Source: Saccharomycopsis crataegensis
Lineage: Eukaryota > Ascomycota > Saccharomycetes > Ascoideales > Saccharomycopsidaceae
Reading direction: 5' to 3'
NCBI RefSeq assembly: GCF_037102585.1
Contig: NW_027043819.1
Coordinates: 2,046,001-2,110,000, forward strand
DNA length: 64,000 nt
The translations under genes and the position numbers were made by a program. Of the stretch, positions 33,200-41,845 are shown piece by piece. The notes under the pieces were generated by a model. It made no database searches. It saw nothing but the letters and a program-made list of their open reading frames with translations, and was not told where the DNA came from. Each line of letters starts with the position of its first letter. The stretch's first letter is position 1.

Positions 33200-34191
33200 A
33201 TGGTATGTGATAAGATTATAGAGAACTATCAAAGAATATGAATATTGCAAGACTAAAGGAGATCGAAGAAGAGCATACGGAAATGAAGGAGCAATGTTTG
33301 GGCCACCATTTGGATGATGATTGAAGTTTTTGAGGAAAAGCAAAGCAATATCAACAATGAAACGAAATGATTTGGCTTGATGTGTTTGAATGTTTTTCAG
33401 GATATATATTTATACTCATGATATTGAGAGACCTGGCTGTAACTAGATAACTCATAGAATTTGTGTTTGTGTGAAATCAATTTATTCAAGGTGAAATTTT
33501 CCTAGAGGTCTTGTTTTTTTTTATCTATTCGAAGAGTCAACTATGAAAAGCATTCAAAAAAAAAAAGATAAGGCAAATTCGTGTATTGAGAATAATTCAT
33601 CCATGAAAATTGTAATGATATTTTGTTTCCAAAGATAGTGTCTATTATGTTTGTGAAGATGAGTTGAAATTTTTGAAAAAAGTGCAAACAGAATCTAGAA
33701 TGGACAAGGTTATTCATTAGCTATAAAATTGTTTTTCAAATTAACGGTCTCCTAATATTTTATTTTTTTTTGAATCTATTTAAATTTTAATCTTTCTGAT
33801 GAAGCAAGGAAACTAACCGATTTTTCTCTAGGCCGGTGTTAAAGCTTACGAACTCAAAACCAAATCCAAGGAAGAATTGGAAAACCAATTGGTTGAATTG
33901 AAAAAGGAATTGGCTAACTTGAACGTCCAAAAGTTGACCAAGCCATCCTTGCCAAAGATCCACACCATCAAGAAGGATATCGCCAAGGTTTTGACTGTTA
34001 TCAACTTGAACCAAAGAGCTTCCGTCAGAGCTTTCTACGCTGGTAAGAAGTACCAACCAAAGGACTTGAGAGCCAAGAAGACCAGAGCTATCAGAAGAAG
34101 ATTGACCAAGTACGAAGCTGGCTTGAAGACCGTTAAGCAACAAAAGAAGGCTGCTGCTTTCCCACAAAGAAAATACGCTATTAAGGCTTAA
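33200..34191 (+). CDS. RPL35: 60S ribosomal protein L35 (uL29), two exons
   Basis: 120 aa after splicing, exactly the family length. Exon 1 is only the ATG (33200-33202). The intron starts GTATGT at 33203 and ends TCTAG at 33831, with branch AACTAAC at about 33811. Exon 2 (33832-34191) continues AGVKAYELKTKSKEELENQL. S. cerevisiae RPL35A/B also split right after the ATG, so the position is conserved. L35 lies at the polypeptide exit tunnel rim, where SRP and the ribosome-associated complex dock. Conserved marks are the LPKIHTIKKDIAKVLTVIN stretch, KKYQPKDLRAKKTRA and the C-terminal FPQRKYAIKA. TTG/AAG-rich codons indicate very high expression. Confidence 0.97.
33203..33831 (+). other. RPL35 intron (629 nt)
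   Basis: GTATGT donor immediately after the start codon, AACTAACC branch site about 20 bases before the TCTAG acceptor. I looked for a box C/D snoRNA inside; an ATGATGA at about 33315 has no well-placed CTGA partner, so none is called. Confidence 0.93.
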
Positions 34192-34500
34192 ATTTATCCA
34201 TGAAAAATTCATTCAATCAAGTTTCCTTCCAAAGTGACATGTATGTTTAATATATTTTTATGATAATTTAATAAATTAATGGTGCTCTTTTTTCACGTTA
34301 TATAATAAGAAGTTATCTTCTGAAATTGTAAGCTGATTTCAACTATTTTTTGAGAAATATAAACAGTATAGTAATGTACAAACATAATTACTTACCTTTT
34401 TACAAATTATATTGTAAAATGAATCCATGTTGATTGTTCATTAAATGAAGCTAGTAAGGATGAAGTCAAAAAGAGCGGGAGGGGGGGGAACAAAAAAACA
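34192..34500. other. Convergent 3' region RPL35 / UFD2
   Basis: About 310 bases of AT-rich sequence between two convergent genes. No further gene was seen. Confidence 0.5.
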
Positions 34501-37500
34501 CTAGTATTTCATCTCCACATCACCGTCATCCTTTTTAGCTCTCTTTGCCATTCTCTTTTCCATCCTAAAAGCATCAATTTTGGCCTTCAATTCTGTGTTG
34601 GCGACAACTTGTTCAAGTTTCAAAGGAACTCTATTGAATGGATCAGTAGGATCACTGAGCAAATGTGCCTTAATCGTTGATCTGTCAATGGAGATCTTGG
34701 AGGATGGCAAAATCACAGGATCAACCATCAAGGTGTACATCAATGGATCCAAGTACTCTTCTGGAAGATCATCTCCCCATTCTTCTTCTTCTTCCTCTTC
34801 TGCCAATTTGATTTGTTCGGCCTGATTGGCAAATTCGATAAGACTGTCCAAAGATGTCGAATCAAGTTGACCATATTTCGATAAAACCTTGTGTGCTTTA
34901 ATGAATAATTCTTTCTTGAAAGATCTTCCATCTCTTGCCACTGCAGTAATGAAGTCAATCTCTTTAGATAAATTCACAAAAATCTTGGAAATATCGGTCA
35001 ACAATTTACGTGGATTGAATTGATACTTTTCTGGGTTTTGAACTTTTAAATCACCGTATTTTGGACCCACCAATTGATTAAGATTGTAATCCAACATCCC
35101 CGCCAATCTATTAACAATTTCCGACTTTGTGAAGGCCTTTGGAACTTCTTTAGTAAACAAATCAAACAATTCAATAGTTTTAGTACTCAAGCCAATAAAA
35201 GATTTTGCCAGCCTTTCAGATTGCAATAATCTGGTATTCAATTCTTCAAAGGTAGACCCATCAAATTCGGAATTGACAACTGTTTCCAAATCGCCACTTT
35301 GAGTCCTTTTATCAATCTCTTCGGAAATATAATGAATCTTTGATAATTCACTAAGCGATTCATCAAGTAAATAGGTGGTGTCGTTCAACATTCTCGCAAC
35401 AAACCTAATGAAAAAATCTTCATTCTTCTCACTGTATTCTTTCAATTGATTCCGATAATGTTCGATACTCCAAAGCTTTTCGATAATCACCGAAGTATGG
35501 TATCTGCTATTGAATTTATCGTAAAATTGGGATGATGCCCCAGTTTTTTCCACCAGAACGTAAAAGTCCAATAAGGCATATAACATATGGCCCAAAACTA
35601 CCTTATTGGTCATAAAAGATTGAATCATAAATCCTGGGTTATAGTCCATCTTAGAGAGTGGCACAGCGCCATAAAACAACGATTCCACAAGTTTACCTTT
35701 CAAATGTGGATTACTGATCAATTCCGGACATCTCAACAAAACCACCGCAAATTCAATAAAGAAATTCAATCTTTGAGAATTCTGTTGGAGCGAGTTCTTG
35801 GTATACTTGATGATGTAAGTGATATAATTAATGATACTTTCGATAGCAAATTCTGGATAGTATCTGAAGGGAATTGGTGACATTTCTCTGAGGGCTTCTG
35901 CATTATCAATATTCTCGAATACTTCGTTATCAGGATTCAAAGGAAGCTTCAAGGTAGTGCTAGGGAATGAATGTTGTGGATCAATAACCCTTGTAAAGAA
36001 GACACAACTCGATGATACATATTCAAAAATATCAAATTGGAATTCCTCGTTGAGGAAAAAGCAATGTAGTGAATCAACTTGGGCCTTCAAAGGGTTCAAT
36101 TGTCTTTGAAGTCTTTCAATTTGAATACTGGCCATTCTCTCATAAGCTTGCTGGTTTGCCGCAGACATTTTCATCTTTTGTGCCTCGAGCGCTTTCACTT
36201 TCTTCTCCAAATAGCCAATCAAATCAGTAATTTTTGATTCTGCGTGAGAGAGACCAGTAATACCATAGTGTAAATATGTCAATGCCAAAAAAAAGCAATC
36301 GGAGATGAAATTCGGTGTCTCTGTTGATTTATGCTTTTCAAAATAGGAGTCCGCCTCTTTTGTAGTGGAGTTAATTCTGGTTTCTTCAGTGATATCAAGT
36401 AATTGATTTTTATTGAAATAATCAATGTCAATCTTCCCGAGCTTTTTGAAATCGGATTTCAAAAATGGTAGAGAGAATTTTACAAGAATCATGCTAATAT
36501 TGCAAATGAACCCATGGGTCGACAATTTCGAAGGGTCTGGTTGAGTGGCCACTCTCAAATGATTGAGGTTTATGATATGGCTGAAATATTTCAACAAATC
36601 CTGCCTTGATCTAGCACCAGATCTAATAATTTTGTCGCAAATTGGAAACAAATAAATGTCCAACAAATTCCGATGTTGAGTGGCAACAAGCTTCTGAGTA
36701 TTATAGATATCATATTTCGATTTATCTCCACTGGATCTATCATAGAGACGAAGTGATTCAACTTCCCCAAGTGGAGCGACTCTCAAAATCGGTCCTAACA
36801 AGCTCCGGAATTCAATATGAGGAGCAAACTTGATCGAGTCGGCAGAAAATGTGGCAATTTGAGTGAACACCGACGCAATGTCTTTGTCTGTTAATGTTGC
36901 TAAATAGAAATTGAGGATTGAGGTATACCTTTGATCATTCAAATCGGTAATCTTATTGACCAACAAGAATTTAGATAACGCTGGAAACCAAATGTCCAAA
37001 ATCCCTAATAAAGAGTCCTGCTGCTTTGCTTCCTCAATAATATTGACACAATATTCATTGAAGTCAGGGTTAGAAATATGAAGGATGAATTCTTCCATAT
37101 ACTTTTCTTCCGAACCATTGATGTACATATCTGGCACTTGGAAGGCAAGAAATCCGTAGGATGATGTCAAGCGGATGATATCATTCAATACTGATTTCTG
37201 CTTATGAAAAATTTCTCCATCTTCAGCCTTCATGGAAGTTTTCTTTAGTGAAATCTTTTTGCTGACCTTTTTTAAATTTTCTTTGGCATTTTCCCAGACC
37301 TTGAATAAATACAATAAGGGTGATGGTCTTCCGAGCTCCGTTAAGTTCTCCAATATAACCCTATCAATCAAATTGTCTTCCATGAATAGCTTAACAAACC
37401 CAGAACTATCTGCATCATCCAAATTGCTAATTTCACTGAATGAAGAATCAACAAATATTCTAGAATCAGTATCTTCCTCCATTGGGGAAAACGATGAGAG

Positions 37501-37812
37501 TAATATTTGGGAGACTTCGGACATGATCCAACTCTTTAGGATTCCAGCAATATCTTTTGGATCAGGGGAAGGTAAAGCAGAAGAAGAAGAATTAGTAACA
37601 GTCTTCAATTCATCTTTCTTCACAATTTTTTGCTGAAGAATTTCTGGCTGCTTAAATTCAGGGTTTGGGGTTGAAGCTGTGGTGATGGTGCTCAGATTGG
37701 CGATTTCGCCGTCAGGGATACGGTCAGAGTCTTTCTTGCTTGAAGCACTCATAGCAGCAAGAAGGTTGAGCCTCTCGATTCTTTTGGCCCTAATATCATC
37801 CTCACTGCTCAT
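34501..37812 (-). CDS. UFD2: Ufd2 U-box ubiquitin chain-elongation factor (E4)
   Basis: 1103 aa, longer than S. cerevisiae Ufd2 (961 aa). Ufd2 extends ubiquitin chains on substrates handed over by Cdc48 and passes them to Rad23/Dsk2. The large helical Ufd2P core covers about 220-1000, including LLGPILRVAPLGEVESLRLY and VDSLHCFFLNEEFQFDIF. The U-box lies at about 1020-1085: LDPLMYTLMVDPVILPSS, then ISIDRSTIKAHLLSDPTDPF and NRVPL. It has no zinc-binding cysteines, as expected of a U-box. An acidic EEEEEE stretch precedes it. The 200-residue N-terminal extension is polar and of unknown role. The start is the ATG giving MSSEDDIRAKR. Confidence 0.96.
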   Translation of the reverse strand: MSSEDDIRAKRIERLNLLAAMSASSKKDSDRIPDGEIANLSTITTASTPNPEFKQPEILQQKIVKKDELKTVTNSSSSALPSPDPKDIAGILKSWIMSEVSQILLSSFSPMEEDTDSRIFVDSSFSEISNLDDADSSGFVKLFMEDNLIDRVILENLTELGRPSPLLYLFKVWENAKENLKKVSKKISLKKTSMKAEDGEIFHKQKSVLNDIIRLTSSYGFLAFQVPDMYINGSEEKYMEEFILHISNPDFNEYCVNIIEEAKQQDSLLGILDIWFPALSKFLLVNKITDLNDQRYTSILNFYLATLTDKDIASVFTQIATFSADSIKFAPHIEFRSLLGPILRVAPLGEVESLRLYDRSSGDKSKYDIYNTQKLVATQHRNLLDIYLFPICDKIIRSGARSRQDLLKYFSHIINLNHLRVATQPDPSKLSTHGFICNISMILVKFSLPFLKSDFKKLGKIDIDYFNKNQLLDITEETRINSTTKEADSYFEKHKSTETPNFISDCFFLALTYLHYGITGLSHAESKITDLIGYLEKKVKALEAQKMKMSAANQQAYERMASIQIERLQRQLNPLKAQVDSLHCFFLNEEFQFDIFEYVSSSCVFFTRVIDPQHSFPSTTLKLPLNPDNEVFENIDNAEALREMSPIPFRYYPEFAIESIINYITYIIKYTKNSLQQNSQRLNFFIEFAVVLLRCPELISNPHLKGKLVESLFYGAVPLSKMDYNPGFMIQSFMTNKVVLGHMLYALLDFYVLVEKTGASSQFYDKFNSRYHTSVIIEKLWSIEHYRNQLKEYSEKNEDFFIRFVARMLNDTTYLLDESLSELSKIHYISEEIDKRTQSGDLETVVNSEFDGSTFEELNTRLLQSERLAKSFIGLSTKTIELFDLFTKEVPKAFTKSEIVNRLAGMLDYNLNQLVGPKYGDLKVQNPEKYQFNPRKLLTDISKIFVNLSKEIDFITAVARDGRSFKKELFIKAHKVLSKYGQLDSTSLDSLIEFANQAEQIKLAEEEEEEEWGDDLPEEYLDPLMYTLMVDPVILPSSKISIDRSTIKAHLLSDPTDPFNRVPLKLEQVVANTELKAKIDAFRMEKRMAKRAKKDDGDVEMKY

Positions 37813-38149
37813 TTTCGATCAAGTAATTATTATATGGTTCAATTTTGACATGTAATCGCCTGGAGAAAAAACGATAGGTTTTTGGATTCAATTTACCTTA
37901 AGGATCTCACATCACTGATTGGTCACGTGCGTGTGAATATAGGTAAATGTAATCACCCAGTATAAGTTATTATGTTGGCTTGAGCTGACTCTTTACAAAA
38001 TTGATCCTCACAGGGTTCATCCTTGAAAGAATCTATTTCGTATACTATAAAACTTTTATAATACTCCAAAAAAAACGAATACATGATAAGAGAAAAGAAA
38101 CTAGAATGGAATAGGGAATGTCACTCAGAAGGGATTGAGATTACAGAGT
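37813..38149. promoter_or_regulatory. UFD2 promoter with CACGTG site
   Basis: Contains GGTCACGTGCG (CACGTG at 37924-37929), about 112 bases upstream of UFD2, and the 3' flank of the PEX30-32-like gene. No gene was seen. Confidence 0.45.
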
Positions 38150-39712
38150 TTAATCAACATCTACTAATGATGAATCATGATTCTTATTATCAGTTGTGCC
38201 CTCATTAAACAGATCATCGTGTAATACCAGCCCACCATTAAACATTTTCTTTGATCCATCAGACTTGGGTTCTTCTAAAATGACTGGGCGTGTGTCAAAA
38301 CGGATACTTCTTCTTTTCTTGAACCCTTCTATTCCATTTTCCGTGGCTTGGATACCTGACGCCTGGACATGTTGGATTTCTGGAGATATTGGAGACGTTG
38401 ACATTGTTTCGTTCAAATACAAACTTCCATTACTTAACGTCAGTGTCTGGTTAGTTCTAGATATGTGGACGAGTTCTGCTGTACGCAACCATCTTCTGCG
38501 TCTAGTATACTTCCCAAATGAATCTTCGCTCGACGGTCTCTTCCAAGTATTATCATAATACACATATCCATCATCGGCAGCTGGATCGACCTTAGTGTTC
38601 TTTTTAGGGTTTTTAAGTGTTAATGCGCCATCATTTGTTAAATCCAATCTCCAATTTGTATCAACCCATCTCCATACCAAGTCTTCGCCATCTTCATTGT
38701 AATCAGGGAGCTTAAAATCATCCGGAGTTGGAGATTCGTTCAAAAATTCATCGGTCCAAGGCGCTCTTTCATAATTAAGCAAATTAGAAGTCCAGCCAAT
38801 CCCAAGCCATTTTCTTTGATTTTCATGGATCACATAAGTAAATCTAATTGGCTTGCCATCATTTGAATGCGATAAAGAAGTGATATTATTTGTCTGTTTC
38901 ACCTTGGCCATGACATTAGAAAAGAGTCCGGCATTTGAACCTTTTTCGAAATTCAATCCCGTAGCATAAAAGCAAAGGAGCCTAACCGTTTTGGATTTCC
39001 ATAGGATTCTTCTGGTGACTCTTGAATATAACGAATGGTACGTTAGCAAATAAAAAATCCCCACTGAAATAAGGGAGCGCGCCCCAAATATAAAATGACT
39101 GGCCATGACATAAATTGGGGAAAGAAATATTATTGTCAACAATAATCTTTTCAAGTCATATTGTGTCAAATTCAATGTGGTTATTGGGGCTAACAATAAA
39201 TCAGCCTTGATGGATACTTTGGTCAACACTTGGACAATGTTATCCAATGTTGGTTTTTTCTCTTGTTCATCCTGGATATTCTTTATCAACAAGAAATATA
39301 GAAAGAGAATTAATACTATAAGCACATGACCAAAATATGTCACTATAACGTTGAAATATAGTATGAAGGTCATGATTCCTGATACACATGCCAAATTTAA
39401 ATACACATCATCGTTAGTCCATGTGAGGACCCCCAAGAAGTAATCGGCTATCAATAAATAAGGATATGACCTTATTAATGCTTTCGAGACGGTTGGAGGA
39501 GTTGTTGCCAATAGAGGCGAGGATTTGGTCTCTTTATTGAATATCTCATCGTTTGGCGATGTGTATAATCTGGCGAACGATGCCCTCGTGCTTTCTGGGT
39601 CCTCTTCCAGGCCTGCTGATGATGACTGCTTTTGATTGTTTGTTTTCTCTTTATGTTTATTGTTATGACCAGCGATCTGGGTCTCTGTAGCAGCTTTTGA
39701 TTTTGAAGCCAT
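38150..39712 (-). CDS. Pex30/31/32-family peroxisome/ER membrane protein
   Basis: 520 aa from the ATG at 39712 (MASKSKAATE). Pex30-32 proteins shape ER subdomains and control peroxisome number and budding. A reticulon-like membrane region spans about 95-250 with paired hydrophobic hairpins. The C-terminal half carries a dysferlin (DysF) module: FTYVIHENQRKWLGIGWTSN with ERAPWTDE (DysF-N), then WRWVDTNWRLDL, DGYVYYDNTWKRP and TRRRRWLR (DysF-C). The tail is Ser/Thr/Asp-rich. Pex30, Pex31 and Pex32 cannot be separated by eye. It shares a 237-base divergent promoter with the CWC24-like gene, with a CACGTG at 39854-39859. Confidence 0.9.
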   Translation of the reverse strand: MASKSKAATETQIAGHNNKHKEKTNNQKQSSSAGLEEDPESTRASFARLYTSPNDEIFNKETKSSPLLATTPPTVSKALIRSYPYLLIADYFLGVLTWTNDDVYLNLACVSGIMTFILYFNVIVTYFGHVLIVLILFLYFLLIKNIQDEQEKKPTLDNIVQVLTKVSIKADLLLAPITTLNLTQYDLKRLLLTIIFLSPIYVMASHFIFGARSLISVGIFYLLTYHSLYSRVTRRILWKSKTVRLLCFYATGLNFEKGSNAGLFSNVMAKVKQTNNITSLSHSNDGKPIRFTYVIHENQRKWLGIGWTSNLLNYERAPWTDEFLNESPTPDDFKLPDYNEDGEDLVWRWVDTNWRLDLTNDGALTLKNPKKNTKVDPAADDGYVYYDNTWKRPSSEDSFGKYTRRRRWLRTAELVHISRTNQTLTLSNGSLYLNETMSTSPISPEIQHVQASGIQATENGIEGFKKRRSIRFDTRPVILEEPKSDGSKKMFNGGLVLHDDLFNEGTTDNKNHDSSLVDVD

Positions 39713-39853
39713 TGTCGGTTGTGCTTCTTTTTGTATAGACAACTATGAATCAGGACGTGAGGGTGTCCCTGTGTGTGTGTGTGTGATCTCATCTCTGTAG
39801 TTTCAATTTTTCTTGTGGCAGCAATGCTCCACCCCAGGCATTGTTTTTTCGTG

Positions 39854-39859
39854 CACGTG
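39854..39859. promoter_or_regulatory. CACGTG site in the PEX30-like/CWC24 divergent promoter
   Basis: A GCACGTGAA palindrome between the two divergent starts (39712 and 39950). Cbf1 binding is inferred. Confidence 0.4.
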
Positions 39860-39949
39860 AACAGATCGGGGCATCACAAAATTTCAGCTATAACCGGCCA
39901 AAAATTCCCTAATAACTGGTTCACTTATTTATCATTTTACAACACAACC

Positions 39950-40612
39950 ATGTTCAAGAAAAGGAGTACGAAAAACAAAAAGCTCAAGTCGTCATCTTCG
40001 GCTAAGTTACTCGCTGACGATAATGGTGTTAGTGATGATGATAATGATCTAGAACAATTGCCAACCCTGGTCCCAAAATCCACCAAATCCCCATCATCAA
40101 GTATAATGGATGACAAATCCAATGAGATAAATAATAAAGCTACTAAACAATCTTCTGAGAGCAGCGCTACATTATCCAATAATGCCAAAAATTCAGCAAC
40201 GAAGGAAGATAGATTGGCTGCCGAGACCAATGAAGAACTTTCAAAGAATATTCAAAGTGTCAATAGTAATGATGCAGAGGCGACACTAGGAACTACGGTG
40301 TACAAAGGCCAAAATCAGTATGCCACTTTCACTAAAAGTACAGAATATAACATAAAGTCAAAAGCTATTACAAATAAAGGTCCCGTTAAAACGGCTGCCA
40401 ATATTCAATCTACAACAATAATAGATTTTGCGCCAGATATTTGCAAAGACTTCAAACAGCATGGCTTTTGTGGTTATGGTGATACTTGCAAGTTCTTACA
40501 TGTTAGAGATGACTTCAAGAAGACCAAAGTTGCTGAGAAAGAATGGGAACTGGTTGCTGCCAAAAAAAAGAGGAAGATTACCAAAGAACCCAAGATGGAG
40601 AGGTTGGTGTAA
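39950..40612 (+). CDS. CWC24: Cwc24-like splicing factor lacking the RING finger
   Basis: 220 aa from the ATG at 39950 (MFKKRSTKNK). Cwc24 associates with the activated spliceosome and holds the 5' splice site region before step one. The CCCH zinc finger is intact (about 160-185): DICKDFKQHGFCGYGDTCKF then LH, spacing C-x8-C-x5-C-x3-H, followed by VRDDFKKT and a KEWE segment. In S. cerevisiae (259 aa) and other homologues a C3HC4 RING follows this region. Here the frame instead ends after a basic KKKRKITKEPKMERLV tail, and no cysteine-rich sequence follows in any frame before RPL38. The MFKKR start and acidic/Ser-rich middle fit the family. An upstream frame extension from a TTG is not used. 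Confidence 0.85.
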   Translation: MFKKRSTKNKKLKSSSSAKLLADDNGVSDDDNDLEQLPTLVPKSTKSPSSSIMDDKSNEINNKATKQSSESSATLSNNAKNSATKEDRLAAETNEELSKNIQSVNSNDAEATLGTTVYKGQNQYATFTKSTEYNIKSKAITNKGPVKTAANIQSTTIIDFAPDICKDFKQHGFCGYGDTCKFLHVRDDFKKTKVAEKEWELVAAKKKRKITKEPKMERLV

Positions 40613-40907
40613 CCTTATAGTATAGATTGTAATATTAGCATTTTTTTTCCTTCTTCACATTCGTTTTGTAGTCTCATTAACAGTTATCAAAGATGTTAAA
40701 CTAAATTAACCATAATTTGAAATGATTTCCTCAAACTATTACAGTCCCTCTTTTAGTTCTTCAGCAAATTCCCAATTCCAATCTTATCCCAACTAGTCAT
40801 GATTCTCAATCCACCTCATTACATTCCCTAATTTAAAAAACAGAAAAAAGATTACCTTCGTTATATTAAAACATCATTATGAATAAGAAAATTTATGGGT
40901 TTTGAAT

Positions 40908-41238
40908 TTAAGCGATGGTTTCAACTTTCAAGCTTGGAGACAAAGATTGTTGCAATTTGGAAGCCTTGTCAGAGTCGGTGAGGACAATGGTGTACAAGTT
41001 CTTGGTACCTCTGATCTTGAATTTGCTTTCAGTGTATTTTTTACCGTTGGCGTTAACCTTCTTAGCAGTCTTGACGGTCAATTTAGAAACGTCCTTTCTT
41101 CTAGACAATTCAACGAATTCCTTGATATCTTTGATTTCACGCTAAAACACATGTTAGTCACAATTCCACAAGAATAATACTCCCCCTTCAACAAATAAAG
41201 GAGCCTTGAACCCTTATATTGAAACTACTTACAGCCAT
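40908..41238 (-). CDS. RPL38: 60S ribosomal protein L38 (eL38), two exons
   Basis: 79 aa after splicing. Exon 1 is ATG GCT (41238-41233). The 91-nt intron (41142-41232) has a GTAAGT donor, GACTAAC branch site and TTTTAG acceptor. Exon 2 (41141-40908) reads REIKDIKEFVELSRRKDVSK and ends KVETIA. S. cerevisiae L38 has 78 aa and an intronless gene, so this intron is a lineage difference. The protein is a small eukaryote-specific 60S component. The promoter carries a TTAGGG and a CACGTG site like that of RPL35. It is convergent with the CWC24-like gene. Confidence 0.96.
41142..41232 (-). other. RPL38 intron (91 nt)
   Basis: Donor GTAAGT directly after the second codon, GACTAAC branch site and TTTTAG acceptor; removal restores the L38 N-terminus MAREIKDIKEFVELS. 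Confidence 0.93.
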
Positions 41239-41845
41239 TGTGGATGATTTCAGTTACCGATAGTGATATTACACGTTATTAGACGGTTCTGCCCAGTACC
41301 AGTTTTCAGATATTTTTTTTCAAAAACATCAAAGAGCCTTAGGGCGTGCAATTTTTCTCTGTCACAAAGGTCACATGCTACCACGTGCTCATGTTTGGGG
41401 CTTTTTAGAGAAATTAAGTCAGCACAGTAAACAGGATCAGTTCACAGCTAATAACCCTCACTGAAACGTCAGGAAAAAAAACCTTTATCGAATATATATA
41501 TACATATTAATATCTACGAAAAAGTATACACATGAGGATTAAAAATAATTTGTTTTTTTTGCCGTGATGTCGTCGGTGTTACTCATAAATAGAGAGAGAG
41601 AGAGAGAGAGACCCACTATCATGTTCTATTCAAATACACGTGACTGGATTGATTTTTTAAACTTAATCAAAAAACGATAATCAACCAACAAAACGTGCTG
41701 GTTGTACGAGATACTCGGCTGATTGGCTTGTTATCATTGTAGAACTTACAGACCAGTTGGTTGGATTCTTTAGGCTTGATCCATATTACCAACCTCATAT
41801 CACAATTTGATCACCAAGTCATTGTTTCAGGATAAGCAAGAGAAT
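41239..41845. promoter_or_regulatory. Divergent promoter RPL38 / RBS1-like
   Basis: RPL38 side: TTAGGG at 41339-41344 and CACGTG at 41382-41387. RBS1 side: CACGTG at 41637-41642 and a (GA)n run at 41591-41611. No gene was seen. Confidence 0.55.
41339..41387. promoter_or_regulatory. TTAGGG plus CACGTG pair of RPL38
   Basis: TTAGGG (41339-41344, Tbf1-like) and CACGTG (41382-41387, Cbf1-like) lie about 100-150 bases upstream of the RPL38 start. The same two site types occur at RPL35. Confidence 0.5.

Noticed and set aside
33301-33420. Box C/D snoRNA within the RPL35 intron
   Set aside because: A C-box-like ATGATGA is present, but no D box (CTGA) at a suitable distance and no terminal stem.
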